This document shows positions 21,640 through 34,140 of a stretch of DNA of 43,623 nt, one piece after another (within the stretch, counting starts at the first letter, position 1; each line of letters begins with the position of its first letter). The position numbers and the translations under genes are program-made. The DNA comes from an uncultured Prochlorococcus sp. (lineage in GTDB: Bacteria; Cyanobacteriota; Cyanobacteriia; PCC-6307; Cyanobiaceae), in NCBI GenBank assembly GCA_902606505.1, contig CACLGU010000008.1, forward strand, positions 1 through 43,623, written 5' to 3'. Below the pieces are notes generated by a model. It worked only from the letters and a program-made list of their open reading frames with translations. It was not told where the DNA came from and did no database searches.

Positions 21640-21746
21640 AAATCCTCATTAGAATACATCAATAACTAAAATCAAGAGATTTTGAATAAATTAATCAAAA
21701 TGTGACCATAAACTGATAAATTATTTATTAAACACAAATTAAGTGA

Positions 21747-22223
21747 ATGACCTCATCAGATAAGTTGAATCAAGATTCAACAGAAAAAAAGGAAAAAAAC
21801 AGTGAGGCCACAAAGTCTAAAAATTCTTCTCCCAATTCAGGAATGATGGGTGCCACAGCTGTATTAGCAGCTGCCACAATTGATGAAGATGGAGTACCCA
21901 CTGGTTATACCCCTAAACCTGATGAAGGAAGGTTCATAATTAAAGTATTGTGGTTACCTGATAATGTTGCTTTAGCAGTCGATCAAATAGTAGGGGGAGG
22001 CCCAAGCCCTCTTACTGCTTATTATTTTTGGCCAAGAGATGATGCTTGGGAAAAATTAAAAAGTGAACTAGAGAATAAAGGTTGGATTACAGATAATGAA
22101 AGAGTAGAAATATTGAATAAAGCTACTGAAGTGATAAATTACTGGCAAGAAGAAGGTAAAACAAAAAAATTAGAAGAAGCCAAATTAAAATTTCCCGAAG
22201 TAACTTTTTGCGGAACTGCTTAG
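21747..22223 (+). CDS. 30S ribosomal protein PSRP-3 / Ycf65
   Basis: A 158-aa protein. Residues from about 62 on ([53 protein letters not shown]) match the Ycf65 family, a ribosomal protein specific to cyanobacteria and plastids that sits on the small subunit. The first 55 residues are a low-complexity Lys/Ser/Asn tail that may be disordered. The start at the first ATG could be downstream ([14 protein letters not shown]) if the tail is not translated. It converges on the epsilon gene with a 3-bp gap. Confidence 0.85.
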   Translation: MTSSDKLNQDSTEKKEKNSEATKSKNSSPNSGMMGATAVLAAATIDEDGVPTGYTPKPDEGRFIIKVLWLPDNVALAVDQIVGGGPSPLTAYYFWPRDDAWEKLKSELENKGWITDNERVEILNKATEVINYWQEEGKTKKLEEAKLKFPEVTFCGTA

Positions 22224-22226
22224 ATA

Positions 22227-22631
22227 TTAGTTCTTTGCAGCTTGAATCTTAGCCTCAGCCTTCGAAATCTCTTTCAAGGCTTTGATTTTCTCTGGATTTT
22301 TTTCATTTTCAGAAAATTTACTAATTGCTAACTTTGCTTCTTTAAGATCTTGCTCAGCATTTTGAACATTAATCTCAGAACCAATTTCAGCATTATTTAC
22401 TAAAACTATGACTTCATCAGATTCGATCTCAGCGAAGCCTCCCATTAGAGCTATTGATTTCCACTGGGAATTCATTCTTAGCCTTAAAACACCAATATCT
22501 ATTGCTGTAACTAAAGAAATGTGTCCTGGTAGTATACCAATTTGACCAGTAGTACTTGGAAGAATCACTTCTTCAGCTTCGCCTTGATAAACATTTTTAT
22601 TAGGAGCTAAAACTTTTAGAGAAATTGCCAT
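22227..22631 (-). CDS. atpC: ATP synthase F1 subunit epsilon
   Basis: A 134-aa subunit: N-terminal beta-sandwich ([41 protein letters not shown]) and a C-terminal helical hairpin ending [18 protein letters not shown]. Epsilon links gamma to the c ring and inhibits ATP hydrolysis. It follows beta after 40 bp, the separate beta-epsilon pair of cyanobacteria. Called atpE in plastid naming; the symbol given follows E. coli usage. Confidence 0.95.
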   Translation of the reverse strand: MAISLKVLAPNKNVYQGEAEEVILPSTTGQIGILPGHISLVTAIDIGVLRLRMNSQWKSIALMGGFAEIESDEVIVLVNNAEIGSEINVQNAEQDLKEAKLAISKFSENEKNPEKIKALKEISKAEAKIQAAKN

Positions 22632-22671
22632 TTATTTAAGATTATTTAAGGTTAAATATATATATAAATAT

Positions 22672-24135
<1,464 letters not shown>

Positions 24136-24218
24136 TTATTGATTGGTGATGAATAGCTGATATTAAACAGCTCATAATCCGAAAATACTACCACCTCAAG
24201 GGTCGATTCGTTAAATGG

Positions 24219-24234
24219 GTTCGGCCACCCGCAC
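24219..24234 (+). promoter_or_regulatory. K-box-like element upstream of groES
   Basis: GTTCGGCCACCCGCAC fits the cyanobacterial K-box pattern GTTCGG-NNAN-CCNNAC at every fixed base, 118 bp before the groES ATG. K-boxes mark groE promoters in cyanobacteria lacking HrcA control and mediate light/heat response. No CIRCE palindrome is seen here. A small inverted repeat GACGC-AAA-GCGTC lies nearer the start. Confidence 0.6.
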
Positions 24235-24351
24235 AGTTTTACTATGGTTTAATTGCCTCTCTGCAGATTATGTTGTTGATGATACGGACGGAGACTTTCT
24301 CTTTCCATTTTTATGACGCAAAGCGTCTCATTCATGATCCTCCATTAATCT

Positions 24352-24663
24352 ATGGCAGCTGTTTCACTTACAGTCTCTACAGTAAAACCACTGGGAGATA
24401 GAATATTTATTAAAGTTTCCGCATCTGAGGAAAAAACTGCTGGGGGCATCCTTTTGCCTGATTCAGCTAAAGAAAAACCACAGGTTGGAGAGGTTGCTCA
24501 GGTTGGTCCTGGCAAACTTAATGACGATGGTTCTCGACAAACTCCAGAAGTGAGTATTGGCGATAAAGTTTTGTACAGCAAATATGCTGGCACAGACATT
24601 AAATTGGGAGGAGATGAATATGTCTTACTCTCAGAGAAGGATATTTTAGCTGTAGTAAGCTAA
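24352..24663 (+). CDS. groES: Co-chaperonin GroES
   Basis: A 103-aa protein: [20 protein letters not shown], the mobile loop [18 protein letters not shown], and the closing [13 protein letters not shown]. It caps the GroEL cylinder during folding. Preceded by a 219-bp spacer with a K-box and followed 50 bp later by groEL, the standard groESL operon. Confidence 0.97.
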
Positions 24664-24686
24664 AGTATTATTTCAAAAATTATTAA

Positions 24687-26351
<1,665 letters not shown>

Positions 26352-26380
26352 TTAAACAATAGTTTTTTAATTAATTTTTT

Positions 26381-26413
26381 AAAAGGGATCATTCAAAAAT
26401 GGTCCTTTTTTTT
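26381..26413 (+). terminator. Rho-independent terminator after groEL
   Basis: AAAAGGGATCA, a loop, TGGTCCTTTT and a run of nine T: a stem with one bulge followed by a U-tract, 30 bp after the groEL stop. It may work on both strands, as secG ends 8 bp further on the minus strand. Confidence 0.8.
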
Positions 26414-26420
26414 TCAACTT

Positions 26421-26648
26421 TTACGAAATCCAACCAGCGCTAAGAATAATTGAGAGAGATAAAAATATCACTAAAAAAGTCCAAGTTATTTTGTTTAGAG
26501 AGGCCTCTGCACTACTTGCGCTGTTGAACATAGAACTTCCACTTGCAGCTATTCCTCCCATTCCATCGCCTTTGGGACTATGAAGTAAAACTAAGAGAAT
26601 GAGAAGAACTCCAGATAAAACCCATATCCAACTAATAATTTCAATCAT
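26421..26648 (-). CDS. secG: Preprotein translocase subunit SecG
   Basis: A 75-aa membrane protein with two spans (about 5-25 and 53-73) separated by the conserved loop LVLLHSPKGDGMGGIAASGS. SecG assists SecYE in protein export. Lies 22 bp downstream of gpmI on the minus strand, an arrangement also known from other bacteria. Confidence 0.93.
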   Translation of the reverse strand: MIEIISWIWVLSGVLLILLVLLHSPKGDGMGGIAASGSSMFNSASSAEASLNKITWTFLVIFLSLSIILSAGWIS

Positions 26649-26670
26649 TGCTTAAAAACTTTTATTAACT

Positions 26671-28293
26671 CTAAACATGTTGAACAACCTTATTATAACC
26701 TTTTAATTCAATTTCTTGAATAAGTGATTTGCCTGTCATTTCTCTTGGTATTGGGAGATTTAATAATTGCAATAAAGTGGGAGCAATATCTGCTAAGCCG
26801 GCATTATCTCTTAAATTAATTTCATTTCCCATATTTGGTATTTTTCTTTTTTCACCCTCAATCAAAATTAGTGGAACTTTATTTGTTGTATGTGCTGTCC
26901 ATGGTTCTCCTTCAGCTCCTTTCATTACTTCTGCATTACCATGATCGGCTGTAATAAGAATGCTTCCACCCATTTCTCCAGTAGCATTAACTATTTGACC
27001 TACGCATTTATCTACTTTTTCTATAGCTTTAACTGTTGCATCCATGTTGCCTGTATGACCAACCATATCAGGATTGGCAAAATTAATTACAACAAAAGCA
27101 TAATTCCCACTTTTAATTGCTTTAGAGCAACTAATAGTTAATTCCTCCGCAGACATTTCGGGTTCCATATCATAAGTTGCAACTCTTGGAGATGGAATCA
27201 AATGTCTTTCTTCTCCAGGTAAAGGAATTTCAACTCCTCCATTGAAAAAGTATGTTACGTGAGGATATTTTTCAGTTTCCGCTGTTCTGTATTGTTTAAG
27301 TCCGTTTTCTGATACTATTTGGCCTATAAATTTATCAAGTGATTCAGGGGGAAATGCAACTTTAACGGGAAAGTTTGGATCATATTGAGTAAAAGTTACA
27401 AAATCTAGATTTGGATAATTTTTTCTTTCAAAGTCTGAGAATTTCTTGCTTGAAAGGGATTTGACTATTTGTCTTGCTCTGTCTGGACGAAAGTTAAAGA
27501 AAATCAAACTATCACCATCTTTAAGATAGTTTTTAGACATTCGTATGGGCTCTATAAATTCATCGGTTATGTTTTTGGCATAACTTTTTTTTATGTAATC
27601 TAGAGGAGAAATTCTTGATATTGGAATATCTGGATCAGTTAAATTAGAATATGCTTTTTGTGTCCTATCCCATAATAGATTTCTATCCATTATCCAGTAT
27701 CTCCCACAAATGGAAGCAATTTCGCCTGTATTAAATTTTTTTATACATGATTCTATTTGATTTAGATATTTAGAAGCACTTTTTGCAGGAGTATCTCTGC
27801 CATCGGTAATAATATGAATAGCAACTTTTTTGATTTCATTATCAGATGCCCATTTTATTAAACCTAATAAATGGTCGATATGACTATGAACTCCTCCATC
27901 CGAACATAAACCCGTGATATGCAAAGTAGAATTATTTTTCTTTAATGAATCAGCCATCTCTTTTAACTCATTTACCAAGCCTAATTTATTATTTTTTACG
28001 ATATTTGAGATCCTTACAAGTTCTTGTTGTATGATTCTTCCCGAACCAATGGTAAGGTGCCCTACCTCTGAATTGCCCATTTGACCATTAGGGAGGCCTA
28101 CATCAGATCCACTAGCACTTATTAGGGTGTGGGGATAAGCGTGCCACAATGAATCCATAATTGGGGTTCTGGCACTATTTATAGCATTATCTGATTTTTC
28201 TTTTCGATATCCCCATCCATCTAATATTGCGAGAACTACAGGGCTCTGAGGAACACTTAATCTTTTGATATTTTTGCTGCTAATTTTTGACAT
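26671..28293 (-). CDS. gpmI: 2,3-bisphosphoglycerate-independent phosphoglycerate mutase
   Basis: A 540-aa enzyme of the alkaline phosphatase fold that interconverts 3- and 2-phosphoglycerate. Seen: [14 protein letters not shown] (first metal Asp), [16 protein letters not shown] with the phosphorylated Ser, [31 protein letters not shown] and [13 protein letters not shown]. Length is normal. It heads a unit with secG. The divergent spacer to pyrR is 137 bp. Confidence 0.96.
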   Translation of the reverse strand: MSKISSKNIKRLSVPQSPVVLAILDGWGYRKEKSDNAINSARTPIMDSLWHAYPHTLISASGSDVGLPNGQMGNSEVGHLTIGSGRIIQQELVRISNIVKNNKLGLVNELKEMADSLKKNNSTLHITGLCSDGGVHSHIDHLLGLIKWASDNEIKKVAIHIITDGRDTPAKSASKYLNQIESCIKKFNTGEIASICGRYWIMDRNLLWDRTQKAYSNLTDPDIPISRISPLDYIKKSYAKNITDEFIEPIRMSKNYLKDGDSLIFFNFRPDRARQIVKSLSSKKFSDFERKNYPNLDFVTFTQYDPNFPVKVAFPPESLDKFIGQIVSENGLKQYRTAETEKYPHVTYFFNGGVEIPLPGEERHLIPSPRVATYDMEPEMSAEELTISCSKAIKSGNYAFVVINFANPDMVGHTGNMDATVKAIEKVDKCVGQIVNATGEMGGSILITADHGNAEVMKGAEGEPWTAHTTNKVPLILIEGEKRKIPNMGNEINLRDNAGLADIAPTLLQLLNLPIPREMTGKSLIQEIELKGYNKVVQHV

Positions 28294-28430
28294 ACTTAGA
28301 TCAAATTCATTTTTAACTGATCCAACCCTAAATTTAGCTTCAAACGTTACTCTTTAACAATTTATATTTAACATAGTTAGCTTTTGCTAATTTATGAAAA
28401 TAGTAGACGACTTTTATTTATTGATAAATC

Positions 28431-28967
28431 ATGTCCAAGAAAACAAAAAAGATCGTAATACTTAATGAAGTTGAGCTTAGAAAAACTATTTCGCGTTTAA
28501 CTTCTGAAATTATTGAAAAAGTCAAAAAACTGGATAACCTTCTATTGGTTGGTATTCCGACTAGAGGAATTGAGCTGACCGAAGTACTAGAAAAGGAATT
28601 ATTTTGTCGGACAGGTTTAAGAGTTAAAAAAGGAACAATTGATCCAACTTTTTATAGAGATGATCAAAATAGAGTTGGGACACGCATAATACAAGCTACA
28701 GATATTCCAACTCCAATTGAGAAACAAGAAATTCTTTTAATAGATGATGTAATTTACACAGGTAGAACAATTAGAGCTGCAATGGATGCTTTATATTCAT
28801 GGGGTAGACCCCAAAGAGTGATGTTATTAGTAATGGTAGATAGAGGTCATAGAGAATTGCCTATTCAACCAGATTTTTGTGGTAAAAAAGTGCCAACTAG
28901 TAAAATTGAAAGTATTAGTTTACGTTTAAAAAATGTTGATAATGAAGAAGGAGTTTTTCTTGAATAG
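28431..28967 (+). CDS. pyrR: PyrR-type pyrimidine regulator / uracil phosphoribosyltransferase
   Basis: A 178-aa phosphoribosyltransferase. Seen: NLLLVGIPTRGIELTEVLE and the PRPP-binding loop ILLIDDVIYTGRTIRAAMDA, then RPQRVMLLVMVDRGHRELPI, all typical of PyrR. In Bacillus PyrR binds pyr mRNA; no pyr gene or attenuator lies nearby here, so in this organism UPRTase activity or a stand-alone role is possible. Stop is 7 bp from the end of the convergent Hsp70-like gene. Confidence 0.93.
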   Translation: MSKKTKKIVILNEVELRKTISRLTSEIIEKVKKLDNLLLVGIPTRGIELTEVLEKELFCRTGLRVKKGTIDPTFYRDDQNRVGTRIIQATDIPTPIEKQEILLIDDVIYTGRTIRAAMDALYSWGRPQRVMLLVMVDRGHRELPIQPDFCGKKVPTSKIESISLRLKNVDNEEGVFLE

Positions 28968-28974
28968 CTTGCTT

Positions 28975-30543
28975 TCAGAAAATATTTCCCAAATTATACT
29001 CTCCTAAAAATTCATCTTTCATATCAAAACACTTTACAAATAAATCAGCACTTTTCGTAATTTTAAAAAAAAGTTTTAAGTTGTCTTCTCCAAGATTAGA
29101 TTCATTTTCTAATGCTATTTTGAGTGGGGTTTTTTCCCATTTTATAATTTCTTCTTCATTTTGAACCTCAGATAATTTTGGGAATCCATTTTCGAAAATA
29201 ACATCATATGATCTTTCTTTTTGTGTCTCTCCAATTATTATTTCAAATATTTTTTGGTTATGATTACTGGCTTGAAGGATTAGTTTAAATGGATTTTCTG
29301 TTGGCCATGTTTGACCTCTACAAAATATAGGATGCCAAAAGTGTTTTTGTTCTCTCTTATTAAATAATCTTATAGATAATCCTTTGTTTAATATGTCTTT
29401 AATTTTTACACCCGGGGTCATTGCTAAAGCTCCCAAAGCTATTGATTCGATAGGGGGAGGCGACTTTATTTGAATCTTTGAATTTTTTTTTGTTATCCAT
29501 TCTTTAATCAATGGTATTTGAGTTCCACCACCAACCAAAACAATTGAATTTAAGTCATCAAACGTGCAAAATTTTCCTCTTGCTTGATTTAATAAATCTT
29601 TTAGTAAAGAATTAAGGTGATTCAGCAGATTATTTTCAATTAGTATTTTCTCAAATATTTCCTTACTTAGGTAAAATTCTTTTTCTTGATTTTGTTCAGT
29701 ACATAATTTGATTGGATATTTATTTTCATATTTGATTGTAGATGAACTGAGCTTACATTTTATTTCTTCTGCCTTTAAAAGATTAGTAACGTAATTATTA
29801 CCAGGAATAAAATAATCAACTATCCATTGATCAAAATCTTTTCCTCCAATTTTTGAGCCTGTTTTCCCAATTATTTCTGCACACCTTATTTTTTGTTTTG
29901 AAATTGAGCTTACATTATTACCTTTAAATTTTAATAGTTCAGCTATTGGTCCAGATTTTCCTTCTCCCCCCTCTATTTTGACTATATTCATATCGACTGT
30001 ACTTCCTCCAATATCTAATGTCATGATTTTCGAGCCAAATGGTATCTTTATTCCTAAACTTGCAGCAGTAGGCTCATCAACTAGGGCTATTTCATCTACG
30101 GATATTTCTTCGCAAAGGTTAACTAACCATTTTCTATAACCCTTATATGTATCTATTGGAGCAGTTAAAACAAGTCTTTTGATTTCATATTTGTGAGGAA
30201 TGTTTGCCCACAAAATTTGAAAAAATTTTTCGCCACATTCATTTGGGCTTAAAATATTTTTTTGGTTAATTTTTTCAATAGAATTTCCAATTAATCTTTT
30301 AAAATTTGAATGAAAAAACAAATCAGAATTTGAGTTATCTCTCATTTTTAGAGCACTAAGACCAATTTTAGGAATCTTAGTAGGTTCCTCGAACCAAACG
30401 GCTGTAGGAATAACTCCTGGAGATGATGTAATGTTCGGTATTTCAACTAAAATAGAATTAATATCTTTTTGATCTTGAAAAGCTATTACAGTATTTGTGT
30501 TGCCTAAATCAATAGCAAGTGTTCCAGATAAATTTTCTTCCAT
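28975..30543 (-). CDS. Hsp70/DnaK-like ATPase, divergent
   Basis: A 522-aa protein of the actin/Hsp70 ATPase fold. Seen: LAIDLGNTNTVIAFQD (phosphate 1), LVDEPTAASLGI, MTLDIGGSTVDMNIVKI (phosphate 2) and IVLVGGGTQIPLIKEWI (adenosine). The C-terminal part after about residue 390 is shorter and less recognisable than the DnaK substrate domain. It is probably a paralogue with a specialised role, not the housekeeping DnaK. It diverges from rpoZ with a 98-bp spacer. Confidence 0.82.
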   Translation of the reverse strand: MEENLSGTLAIDLGNTNTVIAFQDQKDINSILVEIPNITSSPGVIPTAVWFEEPTKIPKIGLSALKMRDNSNSDLFFHSNFKRLIGNSIEKINQKNILSPNECGEKFFQILWANIPHKYEIKRLVLTAPIDTYKGYRKWLVNLCEEISVDEIALVDEPTAASLGIKIPFGSKIMTLDIGGSTVDMNIVKIEGGEGKSGPIAELLKFKGNNVSSISKQKIRCAEIIGKTGSKIGGKDFDQWIVDYFIPGNNYVTNLLKAEEIKCKLSSSTIKYENKYPIKLCTEQNQEKEFYLSKEIFEKILIENNLLNHLNSLLKDLLNQARGKFCTFDDLNSIVLVGGGTQIPLIKEWITKKNSKIQIKSPPPIESIALGALAMTPGVKIKDILNKGLSIRLFNKREQKHFWHPIFCRGQTWPTENPFKLILQASNHNQKIFEIIIGETQKERSYDVIFENGFPKLSEVQNEEEIIKWEKTPLKIALENESNLGEDNLKLFFKITKSADLFVKCFDMKDEFLGEYNLGNIF

Positions 30544-30641
30544 GTGAAATTGTTAGAATCAATTAAGTTCTTTTTGTAATTTATGTTTTGAAACGGTCTA
30601 ATAAACTGTAAAATATATTTTATAGTAAAAAAATTTTTTTA

Positions 30642-30878
30642 ATGAAAATATCAAACAATGCAGGAATCGATTCTAATGATCTTGCGAAAAGAGGTGAAAG
30701 CTTAATAAGAAAATCAACTAATAGATATTTAACCACTGTGAAGATTGCTTTCAGAGCTAAACAAAGAAGATTTGATGATTTTGATGGATTGTTAGAGGAA
30801 TCAACAATTAAACCTGTCCAAAGGTCAATTATTGAATTAAGCGATGAACAAGACCAACCAGATTTACTTCCAGGTTGA
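30642..30878 (+). CDS. rpoZ: DNA-directed RNA polymerase subunit omega
   Basis: A 78-aa protein. [20 protein letters not shown], the conserved [16 protein letters not shown] and [20 protein letters not shown] match cyanobacterial omega subunits. Omega stabilises the beta' subunit. Its TGA overlaps the TTG proposed as start of the following gene. The antisense 91-aa track ORF is a shadow. Confidence 0.88.
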   Translation: MKISNNAGIDSNDLAKRGESLIRKSTNRYLTTVKIAFRAKQRRFDDFDGLLEESTIKPVQRSIIELSDEQDQPDLLPG

Positions 30879-31252
30879 TTTTGGTAAGAGACCAAAAAGG
30901 ATGGGGATTACTTAGAGATTTTAAAAAAGGCAAATTTTGCTTTTTGATTAGTGTTGATAATTGGTCAATCGAGTTACAAAAAAGTGAATTCTTTTCTCTC
31001 TACCTTCTACTATTAAAAATTAATGAACAACTATTAGTTATCAAGGATGAACTAATGGATGAGGAATCTATTACTTTAGAAATAGAAAAACTACCTTGGT
31101 ATATTTGCTTAAAGGGGAAAAAAGATGAATGGAGTTTAAGATTTGTTTTTGAAAGTCAAGACCAAACTAGATCCTTCGAAATGTATTGGCCAATACCAAT
31201 TGCACAAAATTTATTTTATGAAATAAAAAACATGTGGGAATCAATGGATTAA
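30875..31252 (+). CDS. DUF1818 family protein
   Basis: A 125-aa cyanobacterial protein of unknown function. [36 protein letters not shown], and the Trp-rich end [20 protein letters not shown] fit the DUF1818 family as I know it. The start is TTG overlapping the rpoZ stop (TTGA); a second TTG two codons later is possible. Coupled translation with rpoZ is likely. Confidence 0.8.
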   Translation: MILVRDQKGWGLLRDFKKGKFCFLISVDNWSIELQKSEFFSLYLLLLKINEQLLVIKDELMDEESITLEIEKLPWYICLKGKKDEWSLRFVFESQDQTRSFEMYWPIPIAQNLFYEIKNMWESMD

Positions 31253-31564
31253 AAAATAAATAAAATTGGAAATTTTAGGAAATATTTCCCCCTCCAAAAA
31301 AAAATTTTTCACAATTTTTCCACAACTTTTTAGGAAAAATATCTGTGGATTTTAAGGTATGTGGAAAACTTCTTATTTTATATAAATCTTTATATTTCGG
31401 CAAGATTTATTTTTACAAAATTAATTTCCATGACTCCCCTTTTTATGACTGGATTCTCATTTTTCTATGACCTGAGACTGCTTCTAAATAATAATTGTTG
31501 ACGATTTAGTGATTTTGGAGAAAACTAAATTTTGTAGATTTAATTTTCAACAAATTTTTTCAAT
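31253..31564 (+). other. 312-bp gene-free spacer with clustered DnaA boxes
   Basis: Two perfect cyanobacterial DnaA boxes TTTTCCACA lie in inverted orientation, at 31316-31324 (plus) and 31360-31368 (minus, TGTGGAAAA). A box fitting TTWTNCACA, TTTTTCACA, is at 31305-31313, and a two-mismatch box TGTGGATTT at 31344-31352. A perfect 12-bp palindrome GGAAATATTTCC is at 31278-31289. The remainder (31369-31564) is very AT-rich without a convincing ORF and should hold the promoter of the DUF2811 gene. Confidence 0.6.
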
Positions 31565-31816
31565 ATGCAAGAGTTAAATTATCAGGAAAATTCAAAAGTT
31601 TTACGTTATAAAGACGATGTAATAAGCTTTAAATGTGAACTTCAAGAAAATCTTCAAAAGGCTTTGCAAGAATTTGTTGAAGAGCATCCTAACTGGGATC
31701 AATACAGGATACTACAAGCTGCTATTGCAGGATTTTTGATGCAAAAAGGATTCCAAAATAGGAATTTAACGAGACTCTATATTGGCAATATGTTTTCAAT
31801 GAATTTTAAGGAGTAA
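31565..31816 (+). CDS. DUF2811 family protein
   Basis: An 83-aa protein. LQENLQKALQEFVEEHPNWD followed by QYRILQAAIAGFLMQKG and RLYIGNMF are the pattern of the cyanobacterial DUF2811 family, of unknown function. Helical and soluble. It follows the DnaA-box spacer and ends 9 bp from the convergent EVE gene. Confidence 0.8.
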   Translation: MQELNYQENSKVLRYKDDVISFKCELQENLQKALQEFVEEHPNWDQYRILQAAIAGFLMQKGFQNRNLTRLYIGNMFSMNFKE

Positions 31817-31825
31817 AAATTTTTT

Positions 31826-32284
31826 TTATAGTTTTTCTATTAGTATTTTTGCTACATCACCTTTGACAGGTAATATAGACAACCTATTTCCTTTTTTTAC
31901 AACTAATAACTCATCCTCATTAAATAAAATCTTTAGTTCAGATAAACTTAAAATTTTATCGAACTTGGATTTATATTTCACTTTTACACAATCCCATCTT
32001 GGATTATCAGGTTTCGATTTTGGATCAAAATATTTTGAATCTTTATCAAATTGCGTAGGATCAACAATATTTAAATCTATTACCTCCATAAGTCCTACAA
32101 TACCTGGAGGTTTACAGTTCGAATGATAGAAAAAAACCTTATCTCCTTTATTCATTTTTCTCATAAAATTTCGAGCCTGATAATTTCTTATGCCGTCCCA
32201 TAAAGTTACCCCGTCATTTTTTAAAGTATCTATGCTGTAAGCATCGGGCTCACTTTTCATAAGCCAGTAGTTTATTTCAGTCAT
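31826..32284 (-). CDS. EVE domain-containing protein
   Basis: A 152-aa single-domain protein. INYWLMKSEPDAYSIDTLKN at the N-terminus, LWDGIRNYQARNFMRKMNKG and KVFFYHSNCKPPGIVGLMEV are the core of the EVE fold, a PUA-like domain thought to bind modified bases in nucleic acids. Length is normal. Fragments of its first codons occur twice more in the window (34862-34906 and 38512-38553), both on the minus strand. The 250-bp 5' flank holds a TGTGTGAAC tandem repeat. Confidence 0.9.
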   Translation of the reverse strand: MTEINYWLMKSEPDAYSIDTLKNDGVTLWDGIRNYQARNFMRKMNKGDKVFFYHSNCKPPGIVGLMEVIDLNIVDPTQFDKDSKYFDPKSKPDNPRWDCVKVKYKSKFDKILSLSELKILFNEDELLVVKKGNRLSILPVKGDVAKILIEKL

Positions 32285-32310
32285 ATCAATAATTTAGAAG
32301 AAAATTACAA

Positions 32311-32330
32311 TGTGTGAACGGTGTGTGAAC
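32311..32330. repeat. Tandem TGTGTGAAC repeat upstream of the EVE gene
   Basis: TGTGTGAAC-GG-TGTGTGAAC: two 9-bp copies with an 11-bp period, about one helical turn, 27 bp upstream of the EVE start. This geometry suits two protein subunits on one DNA face, as in Pho-type boxes, but the bases do not fit the cyanobacterial Pho consensus. Confidence 0.45.
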
Positions 32331-32534
32331 AGAATACTAAAAACGTTCAAATCTAGGTTAATTATCCATCAAATTATCTATTTAGGAAAGTGATGGTTGG
32401 TATGGAGTAATTAATTCTCTAAATATTAATGTTTTTATCACTTAAATCAAAAAATAAATATTTAAAATCGAAAACAGAAATGATTTTCATTTTCATATTG
32501 GTGTAAATTTTATACATTAGGTAGTATTTTTTTT

Positions 32535-33317
32535 ATGAGTCAAGTCTGTTTAATATCTGGTTCGCCAGGATGCGGTAAGACAAATTGGATACTAAATACT
32601 TTTAAGAATTATTCTGGTAATTGTGGTTACTTACGTCTAGGAGGATATTCCGAAATTAATTTAGAGCAAGCAATAAATTCAAAAATTGATTTTGCTTTTT
32701 TGAAAGATCAAATTCCTAACTTATTAGACTTATCTATTTCAAACTCAATATCAGAGAAAGATAAAGAAAACATTTTAATTATTATTGAATTTCCACAATT
32801 TTTTACACCTAAATCTCAGGGTATTAATGGAGTTGATCTGAGAATTATTAATGAACTTGAAAAATATAATCTCCAGCCAAATAGATATCTTCATTTTGGT
32901 AGAGATCCAGAATTATCAATTAAAGATACTTTAGATTTTAGAGAAATTGAATCAATAAGCCTTGATCTTAAAAAGCATATTTGGGATCCTGCAAGCTTGA
33001 ATACTTTTTGGTTTGAATTAGTTAATGGTGCTTATGGGGATGTATATAGAGCAAAAGCATTAATGAACTTACCTGATGGGCGTTACATCTTGTTTAATTG
33101 GATAGTCAGTCAGCAAGGATCTCAATATCAAACATTAAACCAAGTTGCCCCTCTTAATGGAAGACCAGAAAGATGTTCTGAAATTGTTATACAAGGGAAA
33201 AATTTAAACTTCGAGTCAATAAAAGCAACGATTCATAATTGCCTTCTTAATGATGCTGTACTAGATCATCATCAAACTTCACTTAGAAATTCACAATTAC
33301 AAACTGCTCGCCGTTAA
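32535..33317 (+). CDS. CobW/G3E-like P-loop protein
   Basis: A 260-aa protein. CLISGSPGCGKTNWILNTFK is a P-loop; IIIEFPQFF may be the Walker B strand. The end (FWFELVNGAYGDVYRAKALM, NLPDGRYILFNWIVSQ) resembles the C-terminal domain of CobW-type metallochaperones. The Cys-X-Cys-Cys metal motif of G3E GTPases and a clear NKxD are not visible, so nucleotide and metal are uncertain. First of a plus-strand trio with two phosphoesterase-fold proteins, 7 bp before the next gene. Confidence 0.7.
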   Translation: MSQVCLISGSPGCGKTNWILNTFKNYSGNCGYLRLGGYSEINLEQAINSKIDFAFLKDQIPNLLDLSISNSISEKDKENILIIIEFPQFFTPKSQGINGVDLRIINELEKYNLQPNRYLHFGRDPELSIKDTLDFREIESISLDLKKHIWDPASLNTFWFELVNGAYGDVYRAKALMNLPDGRYILFNWIVSQQGSQYQTLNQVAPLNGRPERCSEIVIQGKNLNFESIKATIHNCLLNDAVLDHHQTSLRNSQLQTARR

Positions 33318-33324
33318 CTTAAAA

Positions 33325-34140
33325 ATGAATCAAGCTGTCATCTCTTGTTTACATGCAAATCTACCTGCAGTAGAGGCTGTCTTAAAAGATATTGAACTCC
33401 AAGGAATTACAAATATTACCTGTCTTGGAGATCTAGTGGGTTATGGTCCTCAACCTAATGAGGTTATTGAGTTAATAAGAGATAAAGAAATTCCTACTTG
33501 TCAGGGATGTTGGGACGAAGACGTTGTTGATGGATTAGATGCTTGCGATTGTAGTTATCCTTCTCAGCTTGCTGAAAAAAGAGGTCATTTTGCTCATCAA
33601 TGGACTACAGATAAATTAACTACAGAAAATAAGGATTATCTAGCTAATCTACCCTACTCAATACGTAAAGATAAGTGTCTTTTTGTTCATGGTAGTCCTA
33701 ATAGTCAACATGAATATCTTCTACCCGATATGGATGCATTCGCAGCTCTTGAGAGAGTTGAAAATGCCAGAGCAGAGATTCTATTTTGTGGTCATACTCA
33801 CCAACCTTATATTCGCGAATTAGCAGATGGTTCAATTGCTGTAAAGATCAAAAATGCTGTTCCCAAAGATACTCAAGAAAAAGAAATTCAATTGCCGATG
33901 CGAAGAATAGTAAATGCAGGTTCAGTTGGAGAGCCAAGACATGGAGGAACTAAAGCTACTTATGTTGTTTATAACGATGTCACTAATGAAGTAAAAATTA
34001 GAGAAGTGGAATATGATATTGAACTTACTTGTAAAGCAATAATAGATGCCGGTCTTCCTCCGATTTTTGCATGGCGTTTAAAAAATGGATTCGAATTTGC
34101 AGAACAAGCTGAAGATGCATCTCATGTTTGTGAAAGATGA
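33325..34140 (+). CDS. Metallophosphoesterase family protein with variant motif I
   Basis: A 271-aa calcineurin-like phosphoesterase. Seen: CLGDLVGYGPQPNEVI (motif GDxVxxG), LFVHGSPNSQHEY and CGHTHQPYIREL (GHxH). Motif I reads VISCLHANL, so Cys replaces the metal-binding Asp of DxH, and the usual GN(H/W)D reads GCWDED. I recall SC(I/L)H variants in related bacterial proteins, so this may be a natural subfamily. The middle has clustered Cys (CQGCWDEDVVDGLDACDC). Overlaps the next gene by 4 bp. Confidence 0.85.
   Translation: MNQAVISCLHANLPAVEAVLKDIELQGITNITCLGDLVGYGPQPNEVIELIRDKEIPTCQGCWDEDVVDGLDACDCSYPSQLAEKRGHFAHQWTTDKLTTENKDYLANLPYSIRKDKCLFVHGSPNSQHEYLLPDMDAFAALERVENARAEILFCGHTHQPYIRELADGSIAVKIKNAVPKDTQEKEIQLPMRRIVNAGSVGEPRHGGTKATYVVYNDVTNEVKIREVEYDIELTCKAIIDAGLPPIFAWRLKNGFEFAEQAEDASHVCER

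Noticed and set aside
24140-24351. CIRCE element for HrcA upstream of groES
   Set aside because: No TTAGCACTC-N9-GAGTGCTAA match; only a short GACGC/GCGTC repeat and the K-box are present.
31253-31564. Chromosomal origin oriC
   Set aside because: DnaA boxes are few and no dnaN, dnaA or clear strand-bias switch is visible; reported only as a DnaA-box cluster.
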